The notes below the pieces were generated by a model. It searched no databases, was not told the origin of the DNA, and was given only the letters and a program-made list of their open reading frames with translations. A stretch of DNA of 64,000 bases from Hyalella azteca. Taxonomy: Eukaryota; Arthropoda; Malacostraca; Amphipoda; Hyalellidae. How positions within the stretch are numbered: position 1 is the stretch's first letter; each line of letters opens with the position of its first letter. The stretch covers positions 620,001 to 684,000 of the forward strand of contig NW_025935823.1 in the NCBI RefSeq assembly GCF_000764305.2. Direction: 5' to 3'. Positions 24,101-29,430 of the stretch are shown here, piece after piece. A program made the position numbers and the translations under genes.

Positions 24101-27100
24101 GCTGGGGTTGGTATATTGAGTGCAGAGTATTACTGTCATGAATACAATTTACGAGGCATGTGGGCAAGGAGTATTCATCCGGACTTTACATCCATGTAGA
24201 AATTCGGTAACCGATTGTAAAAACACGCGTGATATGTCGAATGTTCACTATGTAGTATACATGAAGCCAACAGAGTTATGTCAAAAAGGAGAAATACATA
24301 GTAAGTTAGGGTATACTGACAAAGTAGATTGCAGTCAGTAATTGGGGATTGCAGTCAGTGCAGTCAAAAGGTCATTACGCAACTCACGACGGCGTATAGA
24401 AACTTCAAAAAAGTGTTACGACCGTTAAAAGTGTCATGACCGTTATTTCATAGTTAAACAGAACAATTAAGAGAAATCAAGTTAAATTTACCTAAGTTAT
24501 ACAATTTAAATTGATCAAAACACACAGCCAAGTGGTTCCGGGAAAACGACATCGATGTCAAGGAATGGTCAAATTTAATTACTTCAAAGACCAAGTCTCA
24601 GATAACAATACAGAAAAGTTCAAATGCAAGGAGAAAGTACAATAATACCGGTATCACAGAACTGACGGTGGTCTGAGAAAACCAAAGGATTATTCTTCTC
24701 GCGAAAAGTTCATGCGAAAAAGCTCTTATACAAACTACGGACGCAGACTCGCGAGTATCTGGTACAAGTTATTTTATTAGATCTAACTAACAATTACCCT
24801 AATGTTCTACGTTAACCCATTTTATTTTTTTAGAGGAACTGTCCTTTTTTGCTTTATTTACTGTTGATGATCATTAATAACGAGTGCGCAAATTTTCATT
24901 TCGAATTACCGTTTCTAAGTGAAGAAGTAATATATTTAACATACTATACTCACGCTAAACGCTGCGTGTACAGAATATATTAATATTCTAGTGAACAAGC
25001 ATTTAGGATACAGTGTCACAAGGAGGATGGCTATAGGATACAAAGGATTCGAATAGCGATTATTAGACGAAAGAAGGGAAAGCATTACAATACCGAAGGA
25101 TACGGCAGGTTTCGGATCAGGACAATGAGATGTTAACGAATGGATGACATGATACTGGACCATCGTGGTTATGTCGACATTAGTATAAGAGGTCGTGGTT
25201 ATGTCGACATTAGTGTAAGCGGTCGTGGTTATGTCGACATTAGTGTAAGCGGTCGTGGTTATGTTGACATTATTTATAGTTACTGGCGTTGCTGCGGTAG
25301 GACAAGACGCCCTAATTGTTAAGAAACTTAGGCATATATAATATATAATTAGGTGTCGATTTATAAGCCACTGATAATATTCCAATTTTCAAGATTAGAG
25401 AACATAATGTTAACACCACGATGTTGTTAACTCGATAATAGGTTTTGCTAGAAATCAGGTTAAAATATTCAAATCCAATTACTGTTGGCTAATCAACCTT
25501 AATTTCAAAATAAGTAAGTAACTGCAGTTCCATGCAGTCAAAAAATAAACTTCGAATGTTATAGTTAACTGCAGTCAATTCAAACTACGAACGTACTTCA
25601 CTGCACGCTTAAATATAAGATTCGAAAAAATGCCTTGTCTGATGTCACTGAAAAATAAATAAAGCGCACAGTTATACTCTTGCCCCAAAGTTTTCACTTT
25701 TAGAAAAAAACGGTGAAAAAACGGTCCCACAGGCATTCTAGTGGCCGGTCGCCCCGTAAAAATAAACTGTTCCGCCGTTTATATCAGATGTTTTACGGAT
25801 TTCTAGTGTTAAATTATAATAAAAACGGCGACACGGTGTTTCTTTTCACGTGCCGACCGGCCACTTAAATGCCGGTAATACCGTTAACGGTAATTTTTCT
25901 AACAGTGTATAAAAACTGACGACAAAACACAAAATAAATGCCGGCGCCAAAAAAATTTAAATACCATTAAAAGTTGGGAAACCAAGCTATAAAAAGAAAG
26001 ACAATCAAAAACAGAAAAATAATTACACTTTATAGTACATAAAAACGTTTAAATAGCGCCGATAACGTGACATTACGACAAAAACGTTAAAAACAACAGG
26101 ACACGTTATATAGCAGGCTCAACAGAAGCTGCATCATAATAAACTTTCAACTTCTACGTATAATGCTAATTAGTTATGAATATAAAAGTTAGCGAAATAC
26201 TGTGGTGCTAAGAAATTACGAATCTCATATGTTAATACGTATACAGAGTATTCCCATCGCAAATAAATAAACTCTGAAAATTTCTCATAAGGAATACACT
26301 CTCAGGTCTCAAACTTTCAGAAAACTTTAAAAAAGTTATAGCTAATTTTTCCACAAAAAACTGATTAGGGCGTTCAAAAACAAAAATCGTTAAGTAATGA
26401 AAAATAAAGCACCTGAAAATTTCTCATACGGAATACACTCTCAGGTCCCAAACTTTCAGAAAACTTAAAAAAAAGTTATAGCTAATTTCTCCACAAAAAA
26501 ATCAATTGGGGCATTTTGAAAACAAAAATCGTTAAGTAATGAAAAATCAAGCACATCACATCGTGTTAATTGGGGTAAAAGCCAACGGTAAACATGGCAT
26601 TTACCTCCGAGCGCTTGGCTGCGATGGCTGTGGCGGTGCGAACGACTGTGGCGAATGGCGTGATGGCCACTAGCTGTGGCGTGAGAGTGAGAGTGCGTGG
26701 CCACAGTGGCATAGAGTGAACAATAGGTAAGGAAAAGGGTGAGGTAAGGTATAGGTACAGATAAACGGCATAGAGTGGTAATAGATAAGGCATAGGGAAC
26801 AGATATGTGGCTACAGTGGCATAGAGTGAACAATAGGTAAGGAAAAGGGTGAGGTAAGACATAGGTACAGATAAACGGCATATAGTGGAAATAGATAAGG
26901 CATAGGGAACAGGTATGGATAAGGTATCAAGTCACAGAGATAAGGGTTTGAGGGGAAAAAGTATCCAAAGGGAAGGCTAGCAACTGTACAAGATATCTAG
27001 GTAACAATATATATTAGAAGATCTACAGTAACAGCAACATTTTCCAAATCTACGATAAAATTGGAGTTGAGAAAAATATTATAGGTCGACACAAGAAAAA

Positions 27101-28886
27101 GACATTAGGAGTAGCCTAAAGAATGATTTTTTTACAAAAGAAAAATACAAATTTGAAAGCAAATGAAAAAAGGAGTGAAACATGGTGCAAGGTCTTAGTT
27201 GAAGGAGTGCTCCTATACCCATGCATAGCAAGCAATATATTACGCAATATCGTTGCATATCAACAGCTGATAAGCTAGCACCACCTAACTTCGTATGGCA
27301 CCAGAAATTTTAGTAAAATATATATATTCGACGAGGCATTAAGAACCGAAACTCGGATGTCTAATAGTCTTAACTCTGAAGGTGTTCGTAACTGTTATAA
27401 TCACCCATTGCCATTGGGTCCAAAACGGCCAGTTTCATTTTCCATGTGATGAACTAATATTAATATTGTCCTAATACTACACAATTTTATAGAAGCTCTT
27501 TATATCATCGTGTTATCCAACAGAAATATATAAAATATCCAGCAGATCTTAGAGCAGGATTAATTATGATTCGAACAGAATCGAATTGTTTCCTATTTAG
27601 AATATCTCGAAGAAACGAATAGCATAGTTTGCCCTGGAGCGCTCACAGAAAATGTCCATCAATAAACATTTTAACGTGAACTCATGTATTTCAGGCATGA
27701 TGATTTTTGTAACACGCTACTCTCTACTGAGATGCTGCAAAATATCTACGAATTAAAAAAACGTCGCACATTTAATAATTTGCGGATTTTGTTTTAAAAT
27801 GTTGAATGTGATAGAGAACAGAAATATAAGGCAAATACATAAACCGACGTTATGTATATTTTGCAGCGATGCAGGCAACAGAGGCAGGCGACATTTGCAG
27901 CGATGCAGGCAACAGAGGCAGGCGACATTTGCAGCGATGCAGGCAACAGAGGCAGGCGACATTTGCAGCGACGCAGGCAACAGAGGCAGGCGGTATTTGC
28001 AGCGGTGCAGGCAACAGAGGCAGGCGACATTTGCAGCGATGCTGGCAACAGAGGCAGGCGATGCTGGCAACAGAGGCAGGCGATGCAGGCAACAGAGGCA
28101 GGCGACATTTGTGTATGATGCAAATAACATGACGCAAACCAACATTGCGCGCGTAACTACATATGTTGAAATATCAAACATACGACCGGTGTATGTTGCT
28201 TATACTTTGTATTTCTGGCAGAACAAACACAGCAACGTTGATGATGAGGCGAGTGATTTTAGCTGTTATACTCGAGTTTTAATAAATAAGAAATAAATGA
28301 TAAGATGTTACACACAAATGATAGAGGACCGCATGGAATGACCGAGGACCGCATGGAATGATCGAGAACCGAATGGAATGATCAAGGACCGCATGGAATG
28401 ATCAAGGACCGCATGGAATGATCCAGGACCGCATGGAATGATCCAGGACCGCATGAAATGATCAAAGACCATGGTGATGATTTAAGAAGGAAATCTCGAC
28501 CAATGTGATTATGAAAGGCATTATGACCGACTAATAATGCAACTATGGTGATATTGTGACATTAATATGCGTGCATTGGCAGGGAGAGCGCAAGACGATA
28601 ACGGCCGCAAAAATCAATGTTACGATCATTCACCAAATAAAAAAGACAATTGAATAATATTTTCAAATTAAAACAATAATCCCACTATAAGTAGCAATAA
28701 CCAATGCGGAAACAGATACAATTACGACAACCAGAACATGATAACATTTCAATTCAAAGATAGATAAAGAGGATGCTTTCATAGATGAATAGGATGCTTA
28801 CCCCCCATGCTGATGGTTTCGTAGGATCTGCATTTGAGGCCAAGGGCGGGGCAGACGATGAGCAGGATACCCAGGAGGACCAGCAT
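1903..28886 (-). CDS. dome: Domeless-like class I cytokine receptor (JAK/STAT pathway), whole gene
   Basis: Single-pass plasma-membrane receptor expected to bind Unpaired-type or other helical cytokines and to signal through Hopscotch/JAK and STAT. Joining minus-strand exons at GT-AG sites keeps one frame from ATG 28886 to stop 1903-1905, giving about 1483 residues. Domains: signal peptide 1-16; N-terminal Ig-like region about 29-121; cytokine receptor module about 122-336, with C132-X9-C142-X-W144 and WSQP at 323-326 standing for WSxWS; about five FN3-like domains 337-877; transmembrane helix about 884-905; box1-like PNLPD at 919-923; Ser/Ala/Asp-rich segment 1000-1055; tail 1056-1483 with Tyr motifs YVAI, YVTL, YCTL, YVTA and YVSQ. 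YVSQ (Y1445) is a YxxQ STAT-docking type. Drosophila Domeless is of similar overall plan and size. Exons are GC-rich and introns are mostly tandem repeats. Uncertain points: the optional exon at 3394-3482, 5' UTR exons, and whether this is Domeless proper or a paralogue. Confidence 0.88.
3394..3482 (-). CDS. dome: receptor optional exon 23
   Basis: A GC-rich island in very AT-rich sequence has acceptor GCTGCAG|GGG. Its frame contains SPGPYVLHGEHDGDL, whose PYVLH resembles the tail's YVxx motifs. With donor GGA|GTGAGG it is 89 nt (phase 2) and fits only a second AG of exon 24 at 3181. If it is skipped, exon 22 joins exon 24 at 3189 in frame. Both routes are open, so this may be an alternative exon or a false one. 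The acceptor lacks a good pyrimidine tract. Confidence 0.35.
3489..3737. repeat. AT-rich tandem repeat, about 60 bp x 4
   Basis: Units alternate AAATTTTGAAATTGAATTAA with its near reverse complement, so each can fold back on itself. It lies in the intron before the terminal receptor exon. Confidence 0.8.
4299..4466 (-). CDS. dome: receptor exon 22: Ser/Ala/Asp-rich cytoplasmic segment
   Basis: Acceptor TACTCAG|GAG and donor AGACAA|GTGAGT, phase 0. It codes 56 residues, dominated by repeats of the type QDSAS and ADSAL, which reflect imperfect repeats of GACTCTGCC. It is probably disordered and could be a casein-kinase target. Confidence 0.82.
4785..5198. repeat. degenerate tandem copies of the exon 21 donor region
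   Basis: Blocks at about 4960-4985 and 5085-5115 repeat CACCTCCGGACCCTCGGTC or parts of it, which is the end of exon 21. The same linker AATAAAGGGAAAG sits beside each. The GT of the donor is kept, but the following bases differ. Confidence 0.7.
5199..5345 (-). CDS. dome: receptor exon 21: cytoplasmic, 49 residues
   Basis: Acceptor CCCCAGCAG is a tandem NAGNAG site, so the exon can start at 5345 or 5342 with or without one Gln. The donor is CCGGAG|GTGAGC, phase 0. It contains ALFNPAYTSL, KRMPLLSQSS and an acidic SETEGPE end. A box2-like function is possible but not shown. Confidence 0.85.
5372..5652. repeat. 30-bp minisatellite
   Basis: About nine copies of a unit beginning TTCACTTCTATCATTATCAC followed by CATGAAAAAA lie in the intron between exons 20 and 21. 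Confidence 0.9.
5985..6047 (-). CDS. dome: receptor exon 20: cytoplasmic, 21 residues
   Basis: Acceptor TTTTCAG|AAG and donor TCACAG|GTGAGA, phase 0 on both sides, so it could be skipped without a frame change. It codes KSIGEKKVKPDLPPTGPASS plus Gln. DLPPTG may extend the JAK-contact region. Confidence 0.82.
6505..6856. repeat. 121-bp tandem repeat carrying exon 19 donor copies
   Basis: Three units share AAAGACTCACCAGGTCAAAA followed by CATAGCGAAG. On the minus strand each reads GACCTGGTGAGT, identical to the end of exon 19 plus its donor. Confidence 0.85.
6890..7015. repeat. TA-rich microsatellite tract
   Basis: Runs of AATATATAATAT and related words lie next to the exon 19 donor. Confidence 0.8.
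7056..7113 (-). CDS. dome: receptor exon 19: box1-like juxtamembrane exon
   Basis: Acceptor TTCCAG|T and donor GACCTG|GTGAGT (phase 0). It codes 20 residues just inside the membrane. TAPNLPDF resembles the box1 PNVPDP of gp130-class receptors, which binds the JAK FERM domain. Three extra donor copies follow at 6588-6855. Confidence 0.85.
7120..7442. repeat. 60-65-bp tandem repeat beside the exon 19 acceptor
   Basis: About five copies contain ATAAATTCAGGCACATTTTG and ATCAGGAAAAATAT. The unit starts from the pyrimidine tract of the exon 19 acceptor (TATTTTTCC on the minus strand). Confidence 0.8.
7548..7720. repeat. 17-20-bp minisatellite
   Basis: About nine copies of GTTGTGAGGGGAAACAAGC lie just after the transmembrane exon's donor on the gene's strand. 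The Phe/Pro-rich minus-strand frames over it are incidental. Confidence 0.88.
7744..7840 (-). CDS. dome: receptor exon 18: transmembrane helix
   Basis: Acceptor GTGCAG|TG and donor CTCAG|GTGAGG (phase 2). It codes residues 878-909. The stretch WWIVAIVVAVGILITVAIFV (about 884-903) is a single membrane helix followed by a Lys and a Cys. Confidence 0.92.
8028..8505. repeat. 42-bp minisatellite at the exon 17 donor
   Basis: About 11 copies of a unit starting GCAGGGCCTCTCTAGGCAGG. The last copy runs into the exon 17 donor flank (CTCTCTAGGCCCTCCCTCTC). Confidence 0.92.
8512..8661 (-). CDS. dome: receptor exon 17: membrane-proximal domain end
   Basis: Acceptor CTGCAG|GA and donor GTGTCGG|GTGAGA (phase 1). 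It codes residues 828-877, including LNVSVRATGVDDLGAP, an FN3 F-strand. A second copy of the acceptor region is at about 9035-9060. Confidence 0.87.
9085..9365. repeat. about 60-bp tandem repeat, 5 copies
   Basis: Copies share GTATTTAAGGGAAACATTTA and AATAATTATTAAACGTGAAC. It lies in the intron between exons 16 and 17. Confidence 0.82.
9600..10288. repeat. tandem copies of the exon 16 donor junction
   Basis: About eight or nine units of 55-80 bp carry CACTTATCCCCGTATAGGTG followed by TGCACGGTGTCGTTG. On the minus strand this is the last 30 or so bases of exon 16 plus its donor start. Most copies keep the AAGTGAG core of the donor. Confidence 0.87.
10289..10435 (-). CDS. dome: receptor exon 16: membrane-proximal FN3-like domain
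   Basis: Acceptor GTGCAG|TA and donor GGGATAA|GTGAGT (phase 1). It codes residues 779-827, with LPEKVEQLSVSRRDG, RMSWAY and FDVIVVNNDT. Both of its edges have been copied outwards into the flanking introns. Confidence 0.87.
10436..10650. repeat. copies of the exon 16 acceptor junction
   Basis: CTACCTTCTCTGGTACTGCA at the exon edge recurs at about 10540 (one mismatch) and about 10629 (degenerate), about 100 and 90 bp apart. It comprises the acceptor and first 17 exon bases. Confidence 0.8.
10664..11052. repeat. 10-12-bp ACTAGT minisatellite
   Basis: About 35 copies of GACTAGTGTAA and GACTAGTGA. Each contains the palindrome ACTAGT. It sits beside the exon 15 donor. Confidence 0.92.
11062..11179 (-). 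CDS. dome: receptor exon 15: FN3 domain end
   Basis: Acceptor GCCCAG|GTT and donor GGCC|GTGAGT (phase 1). It codes residues 740-778. LRDLRPYQAYQVLVVACTRAG is the E-F strand half of the domain begun in exon 14. The intron between them contains the perfect 40-bp array and an N. Confidence 0.88.
11180..11290. repeat. 28-bp copies of the exon 15 acceptor
   Basis: Four copies of CCTGGGCACAAGGGGAACAA. On the minus strand each ends in GTGCCCAGG, the exact acceptor of exon 15. Confidence 0.85.
11290..12448. repeat. 40-bp array, 29 copies with no visible divergence
   Basis: The unit (starting TATCACATAACACATAAGAA) repeats from the N at 11290 to 12448 with no difference that I can see. The first copy follows an N directly, so its true length is unknown. 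It fills the intron between receptor exons 14 and 15. Confidence 0.95.
12475..12644 (-). CDS. dome: receptor exon 14: FN3 domain
   Basis: Acceptor CCCTAG|TG and donor ACGCAG|GTGCGA (phase 0). It codes residues 683-739. PEGPPQSLAV, SLTLQWTSP and LVAYQV give a textbook fibronectin-III A/B/C-strand series. Confidence 0.9.
12670..12945. repeat. about 60-bp tandem repeat
   Basis: Four to five copies share ATTAATGTACAAACATCACA and ATGTGCAATAAAA. It lies in the intron before exon 14 in gene order. Confidence 0.78.
13005..13505. repeat. about 120-bp tandem repeat, 4 copies
   Basis: Copies share AATCCAGTAATCCCTAATCA and CATTGCAAAACAATGAAAA. It merges into the donor-bearing repeats that follow. Confidence 0.8.
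13505..14535. repeat. 100-180-bp tandem repeat carrying seven exon 13 donor copies
   Basis: GACAGTTACCGTCTTCAGGG or a close variant occurs at about 13538, 13691, 13832, 14011, 14184, 14318 and 14421, as well as at the real exon edge. On the minus strand each is CCTGAAGACGGTAACTGTC, meaning exon end plus donor. All keep GACGGTAAC except the 14421 copy, which has a small insertion. Confidence 0.88.
14540..14686 (-). CDS. dome: receptor exon 13: FN3 domain end
   Basis: Acceptor CTACAG|TG and donor GAAGACG|GTAACT (phase 1). It codes residues 634-682. IDGLRPSSTVMFYLSVVSVV matches the FN3 E-F strand pattern (LxP..xYxxxVxAV). Seven more copies of its donor lie in the following intron. Confidence 0.87.
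14735..14890. repeat. 30-35-bp TTGTTA-rich repeat
   Basis: Copies of TATTGTTATCTATTTTGTTG lie in the intron between exons 12 and 13. Confidence 0.8.
14890..15027. repeat. 21-bp minisatellite starting at the exon 12 donor
   Basis: Seven copies of CCACCTACAGACCACAACCC. On the minus strand each has GTAGGTGG and GGTGGGTTGTGG, the latter matching the real donor GGTGGGTTGTGG. Plus- and minus-strand frames stay open only because 21 is divisible by three. Confidence 0.9.
15026..15159 (-). CDS. dome: receptor exon 12: FN3 domain
   Basis: Acceptor CCGACAG|G and donor CAACG|GTGGGT (phase 1). It codes about residues 589-633, with VKLSWNFECPDKS and a cysteine pair in ISFCETG and ARCDTN. A 21-bp minisatellite begins directly at the donor. 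Confidence 0.85.
15235..15622. repeat. 30-bp minisatellite with CACGGTACCGTG palindrome
   Basis: About 12 copies of ACACGGTACCGTGATGACAT followed by a TATTATATA segment. Each holds the 12-bp palindrome CACGGTACCGTG. It abuts the exon 11 donor. Confidence 0.9.
15628..15884 (-). CDS. dome: receptor exon 11: FN3 domain
   Basis: Acceptor TTCCAG|GAG and donor TGTCT|GTACGT (phase 2). It codes residues 504 to about 588, including FGIAAIAASGMSSG, an FN3 F-strand, and WATCSV. Two more acceptor copies upstream (about 15958 and 16038) lead into stop codons, so the copy nearest the open frame is the real exon. Confidence 0.82.
15885..16062. repeat. two duplicate exon 11 acceptor blocks
   Basis: GGTCCTCCTGGAATGGGAAT recurs at about 15949 and 16030 beyond the real exon edge at 15884. 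Each copy carries the acceptor and about 40-55 bases of exon 11. Confidence 0.88.
16310..16500. repeat. CAT/CCA-rich simple repeat
   Basis: A run of CATCACCCCGCC, CATCATCTACAC and ACCACCACC words lies beside the exon 10 donor. His/Pro-rich open frames here are not genes. Confidence 0.85.
16511..16772 (-). CDS. dome: receptor exon 10: FN3 domain end and start of next
   Basis: Acceptor TTCCAG|C and donor TGCGAG|GTAGGG (phase 0). It begins SFEITAVNDVGAAP, a classic FN3 F-G strand sequence. The next domain follows, with VFTVIKYK, LMWKPP and VVSYTFFWC. It codes residues 416-503. Confidence 0.87.
16929..17006 (-). CDS. dome: receptor exon 9: short FN3 exon
   Basis: Acceptor CCCCAG|G TCC and donor TACAG|GTGAGC (phase 2). 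It codes about 26 residues, including VIAYRTYAKF and NVSY. The low-complexity SPSPSP start arises from the C-rich acceptor region. A second AG 9 bp further in would break the frame. Confidence 0.75.
17694..17853 (-). CDS. dome: receptor exon 8: FN3-like domain
   Basis: Acceptor CTCAG|GT and donor CCGCCGC|GTCAGT (phase 2). It codes about residues 337-389, including DVFVYWRQLDP, a B/C-strand pattern with the domain's Trp. A partial copy of its 5' part with acceptor lies at about 17931-18046. Confidence 0.85.
17931..18062. repeat. partial copy of receptor exon 8 (5' part and acceptor)
   Basis: About 115 bases match exon 8 from its acceptor to the TGGCGCCAGCTGGAC region with about three mismatches. 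The copy has no donor. It lies upstream of the real exon in gene order. Confidence 0.9.
18062..18215. repeat. AATAATAGTTAATA-type tandem repeat
   Basis: The flank of the exon 8 copy (AATAATAGTTAATAGTAATA) continues as a degenerate tandem array. Confidence 0.75.
18474..18672 (-). CDS. dome: receptor exon 7: second cytokine receptor domain with degenerate WSxWS
   Basis: Acceptor CCCCAG|ACG and donor GCCC|GTTAGT (phase 1). It codes residues 271-336. PYELRVRLH is followed by FWSQPAFVRV, where WSQP occupies the WSxWS position but lacks the second Trp-Ser. Loss of the strict motif is common in insect Domeless-type receptors. Confidence 0.87.
18718..19010. repeat. AAT/AAC trinucleotide microsatellite
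   Basis: About 290 bp consist almost only of AATAAT, AACAAT and AGTAAT words between exons 6 and 7. Confidence 0.92.
19019..19173 (-). CDS. dome: receptor exon 6: start of second cytokine receptor domain
   Basis: Acceptor CCCCCAG|TG and donor ACCAAG|GTACTT (phase 0). It begins VVPSPPPWVNATEVG, the usual proline-rich linker and first strand, followed by LTWQLDH. It codes about residues 219-270. Confidence 0.87.
19174..19330. repeat. copies of the exon 6 acceptor
   Basis: ACGCTGGGGGAACATGGGG-type units recur four times. On the minus strand each gives CCCCCAGCGT, or CCCCCAACGT in the last copy, echoing the real acceptor CCCCCAG. Confidence 0.83.
19405..19631. repeat. tandem copy of exon 5 3' half with donor
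   Basis: The block at 19443-19552 repeats the last 75 or so bases of exon 5 (CACGCTGTACACATCGACGT and onward) and the donor GTGAGT. The flanks AATAATAAGACTAATTTTAG match on both copies. In gene order it lies downstream of the real exon. Confidence 0.9.
19632..19783 (-). CDS. dome: receptor exon 5: end of first cytokine receptor domain
   Basis: Acceptor ACAG|T and donor GTAG|GTGAGT (phase 1). It codes about residues 168-218. The segment ASNSLGVRNFTHDV is the typical last-strand pattern of a fibronectin-III fold. A partial second copy of its 3' half lies at 19443-19552. Confidence 0.88.
20040..20315. repeat. 18-bp minisatellite
   Basis: Copies of AACCACCCACTACCTAGT (or TCACCACCC) repeat about 12 times and reach the exon 4 donor. 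Confidence 0.9.
20318..20456 (-). CDS. dome: receptor exon 4: first half of cytokine receptor module
   Basis: Acceptor CCAG|AT and donor CTCAG|GTGACT (phase 2). It codes about residues 122-168. It shows C132-X9-C142-S-W144, the disulfide signature of class I cytokine receptors, and N-glycosylation sites at NWS, NCS and NYT. Confidence 0.9.
20462..21150. other. receptor intron without strong repeats
   Basis: AT-rich intron between exons 3 and 4. I see no gene or clear array here. Confidence 0.5.
21155..21592. repeat. about 150-bp tandem repeat carrying two exon 3 donor copies
   Basis: AATAAAATAAATAGTGAAAA, then ATATTTAAGG, then the exon 3 end (TTTTTGAGGCACGCG) occur three times counting the real exon. 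The copy at 21282 has lost the donor (GATGGGAGT). The copy at 21428 keeps GATGTGAGT. Confidence 0.9.
21593..21725 (-). CDS. dome: receptor exon 3: Ig-like region, second half
   Basis: Acceptor CCCTCAG|CGG and donor GGAT|GTGAGT (phase 1). It codes residues 78-121 with an FKLSCSYR strand and a second Cys near the end. Two extra copies of its last 40 or so bases with donor lie downstream in the gene (see findings). Confidence 0.85.
21726..21825. repeat. 23-bp repeat of the exon 3 acceptor pyrimidine tract
   Basis: Four copies of GAGGGTAGAGTGAGGGGAGT. On the minus strand this multiplies the CTACCCTC tract directly before the exon 3 acceptor. Confidence 0.87.
21995..22401. repeat. 17-20-bp satellite at the exon 2 donor
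   Basis: About 22 copies of AATGAAACTGTCAAGTGAT run up to the exon 2 donor (GTTAGTTTCATT on the minus strand). An N stands at 22157. Confidence 0.9.
22402..22547 (-). CDS. dome: receptor exon 2: N-terminal Ig-like region
   Basis: Acceptor TTCAG|AG completes the split codon from exon 1 (G+AG). The donor is GAG|GTTAGT, phase 0. It codes residues 29-77, with an EVYCNF strand and N-glycosylation sites NSS and NVS. The donor side runs straight into a GAAACTGTCA-type satellite. Confidence 0.85.
22548..22880. repeat. partial copy of exon 2 5' end with acceptor
   Basis: 22723-22800 repeats TCCAACTTCTACCTCCATGT and the acceptor region CTCTGAATACCG from 22510-22560. Tracts of ACTAACTAATTACC around it form a small tandem array. 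Confidence 0.85.
22985..23235. repeat. about 116-bp direct duplication
   Basis: Two near-identical copies run from GTGAAATTGAATACAAATTA to CATGGACAAGTGTTTA, differing at only a few bases, which suggests recent duplication. It lies in receptor intron 1. Confidence 0.88.
23481..23700. mobile_element. MITE, 220 bp, TA target duplication
   Basis: It has perfect 15-bp terminal inverted repeats CACTGTTAGAAAAAT, flanked by TA on each side (GAATA and TATGC). The inverted symmetry continues inwards imperfectly for about 80 bp, with GTGGCCGGTCG opposite CGACCGGCCAC, making it a foldback element. It has no coding capacity. The TA duplication would suit a Tc1/mariner-type transposase, but that assignment is inference. 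It lies in receptor intron 1. Confidence 0.85.
23701..25140. other. receptor intron 1, no gene seen
   Basis: AT-rich unique sequence with short ORFs only, none flanked by coherent splice sites or showing a recognisable domain. Confidence 0.5.
25158..25275. repeat. 30-bp minisatellite
   Basis: Four copies of GGTCGTGGTTATGTCGACAT followed by TAGTGTAAGC. Open frames over it on both strands are incidental. Confidence 0.9.
25695..25907. mobile_element. second MITE copy of the 23481 family
   Basis: It matches 23481-23700 along its length in the same orientation. The right end ATTTTTCTAACAGTG is intact and the left end has decayed to CACTTTTAGAAAAAA. It is about 213 bp. Confidence 0.85.
26265..26560. 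repeat. about 127-bp direct duplication
   Basis: Two copies run from CTGAAAATTTCTCATAAGGA to AATCGTTAAGTAATGAAAA. It lies in receptor intron 1. Confidence 0.87.
26690..26915. repeat. about 118-bp duplication with internal short repeats
   Basis: CAGTGGCATAGAGTGAACAA to CAGATAAACGGCAT occurs twice. Short repeats (AATAGATAAGGCATAGGGAA) follow each copy. Confidence 0.85.
27865..28112. repeat. 34-bp minisatellite
   Basis: About seven copies of GCGATGCAGGCAACAGAGGC followed by AGGCGACATTTGCA. Because 34 is not a multiple of three, open frames appear in several phases; none is credible as a gene. Confidence 0.92.
28318..28475. repeat. 20-bp minisatellite
   Basis: Eight copies of GGACCGCATGGAATGATCAA. 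Confidence 0.92.
28802..28886 (-). CDS. dome: receptor exon 1: signal peptide
   Basis: It begins MLVLLGILLIVCPALG, a typical signal peptide with hydrophobic core, and codes 28 residues plus one base. It ends at G|GTAAGC (phase 1), which joins exon 2 in frame. A pyrimidine-rich tract followed by AG lies at about 28922-28940 on the minus strand, so the exon may start there with a 5' UTR exon further upstream. An out-of-frame ATG lies just upstream, in AAGATGGCTC. Confidence 0.8.
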
Positions 28887-29430
28887 CTTGGGGAGGAACC
28901 CATGCAAGCAGAGCCATCTTCTGCACCTGAAGGAGGGAGGCTGTAGACCACGGCTACAGGGGGTGATGCCGTGGGGCGGCAGCGAGGATCGTGCGTCTGG
29001 CAACAGCGCCGTATTTCGTACGTCTGGCACCAGCGCCGTATTTCGTACGTCTGGCAGCGCGCGAGTTTTTTCTTCCTCTTGTGTTGCCCAGATGTTTTGT
29101 ACATATGCCAACCACGAGAAACTTTGTACATCTTGTGAAACTGGGATTTTTTGTCCATGTGACAACATAGGGACACCTTGAACGGCTGGCAACGAGTGGC
29201 AAGTCAACACATCCTCGACGTCTCGTACTTCTGGCAACGCGTCCACTTGCGGGTCACCATGACCCATGGCGCCAGCCACACATGCGCTCACACTCCTCAC
29301 CATCAGCCTCACCACGTCACAGCCATGTCTGCACATGAAAAAAACACATAAAAAAGATATGTTCAAACCATGTGAAGACATCAAAATAAGCACGATGAAA
29401 GCCATGAATCGCAGCTGCGTACTCATGAAG
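28887..29430 (-). other. probable 5' UTR or promoter-side region of the receptor gene
   Basis: The frame of exon 1 stays open upstream to an ATG at 29426, which would add 180 residues. That stretch contains a 27-bp repeat (about 28985-29060) and has no recognisable domain, while the ATG at 28886 begins a clean signal peptide. I treat it as UTR or upstream sequence. A read-through N-terminal extension is not excluded. Confidence 0.45.

Noticed and set aside
27753..28296. Overlapping frames with QATEAGDICSDAGNRGRR-type repeats
   Set aside because: The 34-bp array cycles through all three frames; several overlapping frames on both strands are equally open.
27865..28475. CRISPR-like direct repeats
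   Set aside because: Units are contiguous, without unique spacers, in a eukaryotic context. They are minisatellites.
28779..29426. 215-residue minus-strand frame running into the receptor signal peptide
   Set aside because: The downstream ATG at 28886 starts a clean signal peptide, and the upstream part includes a 27-bp repeat and no domain. It is kept only as possible UTR.
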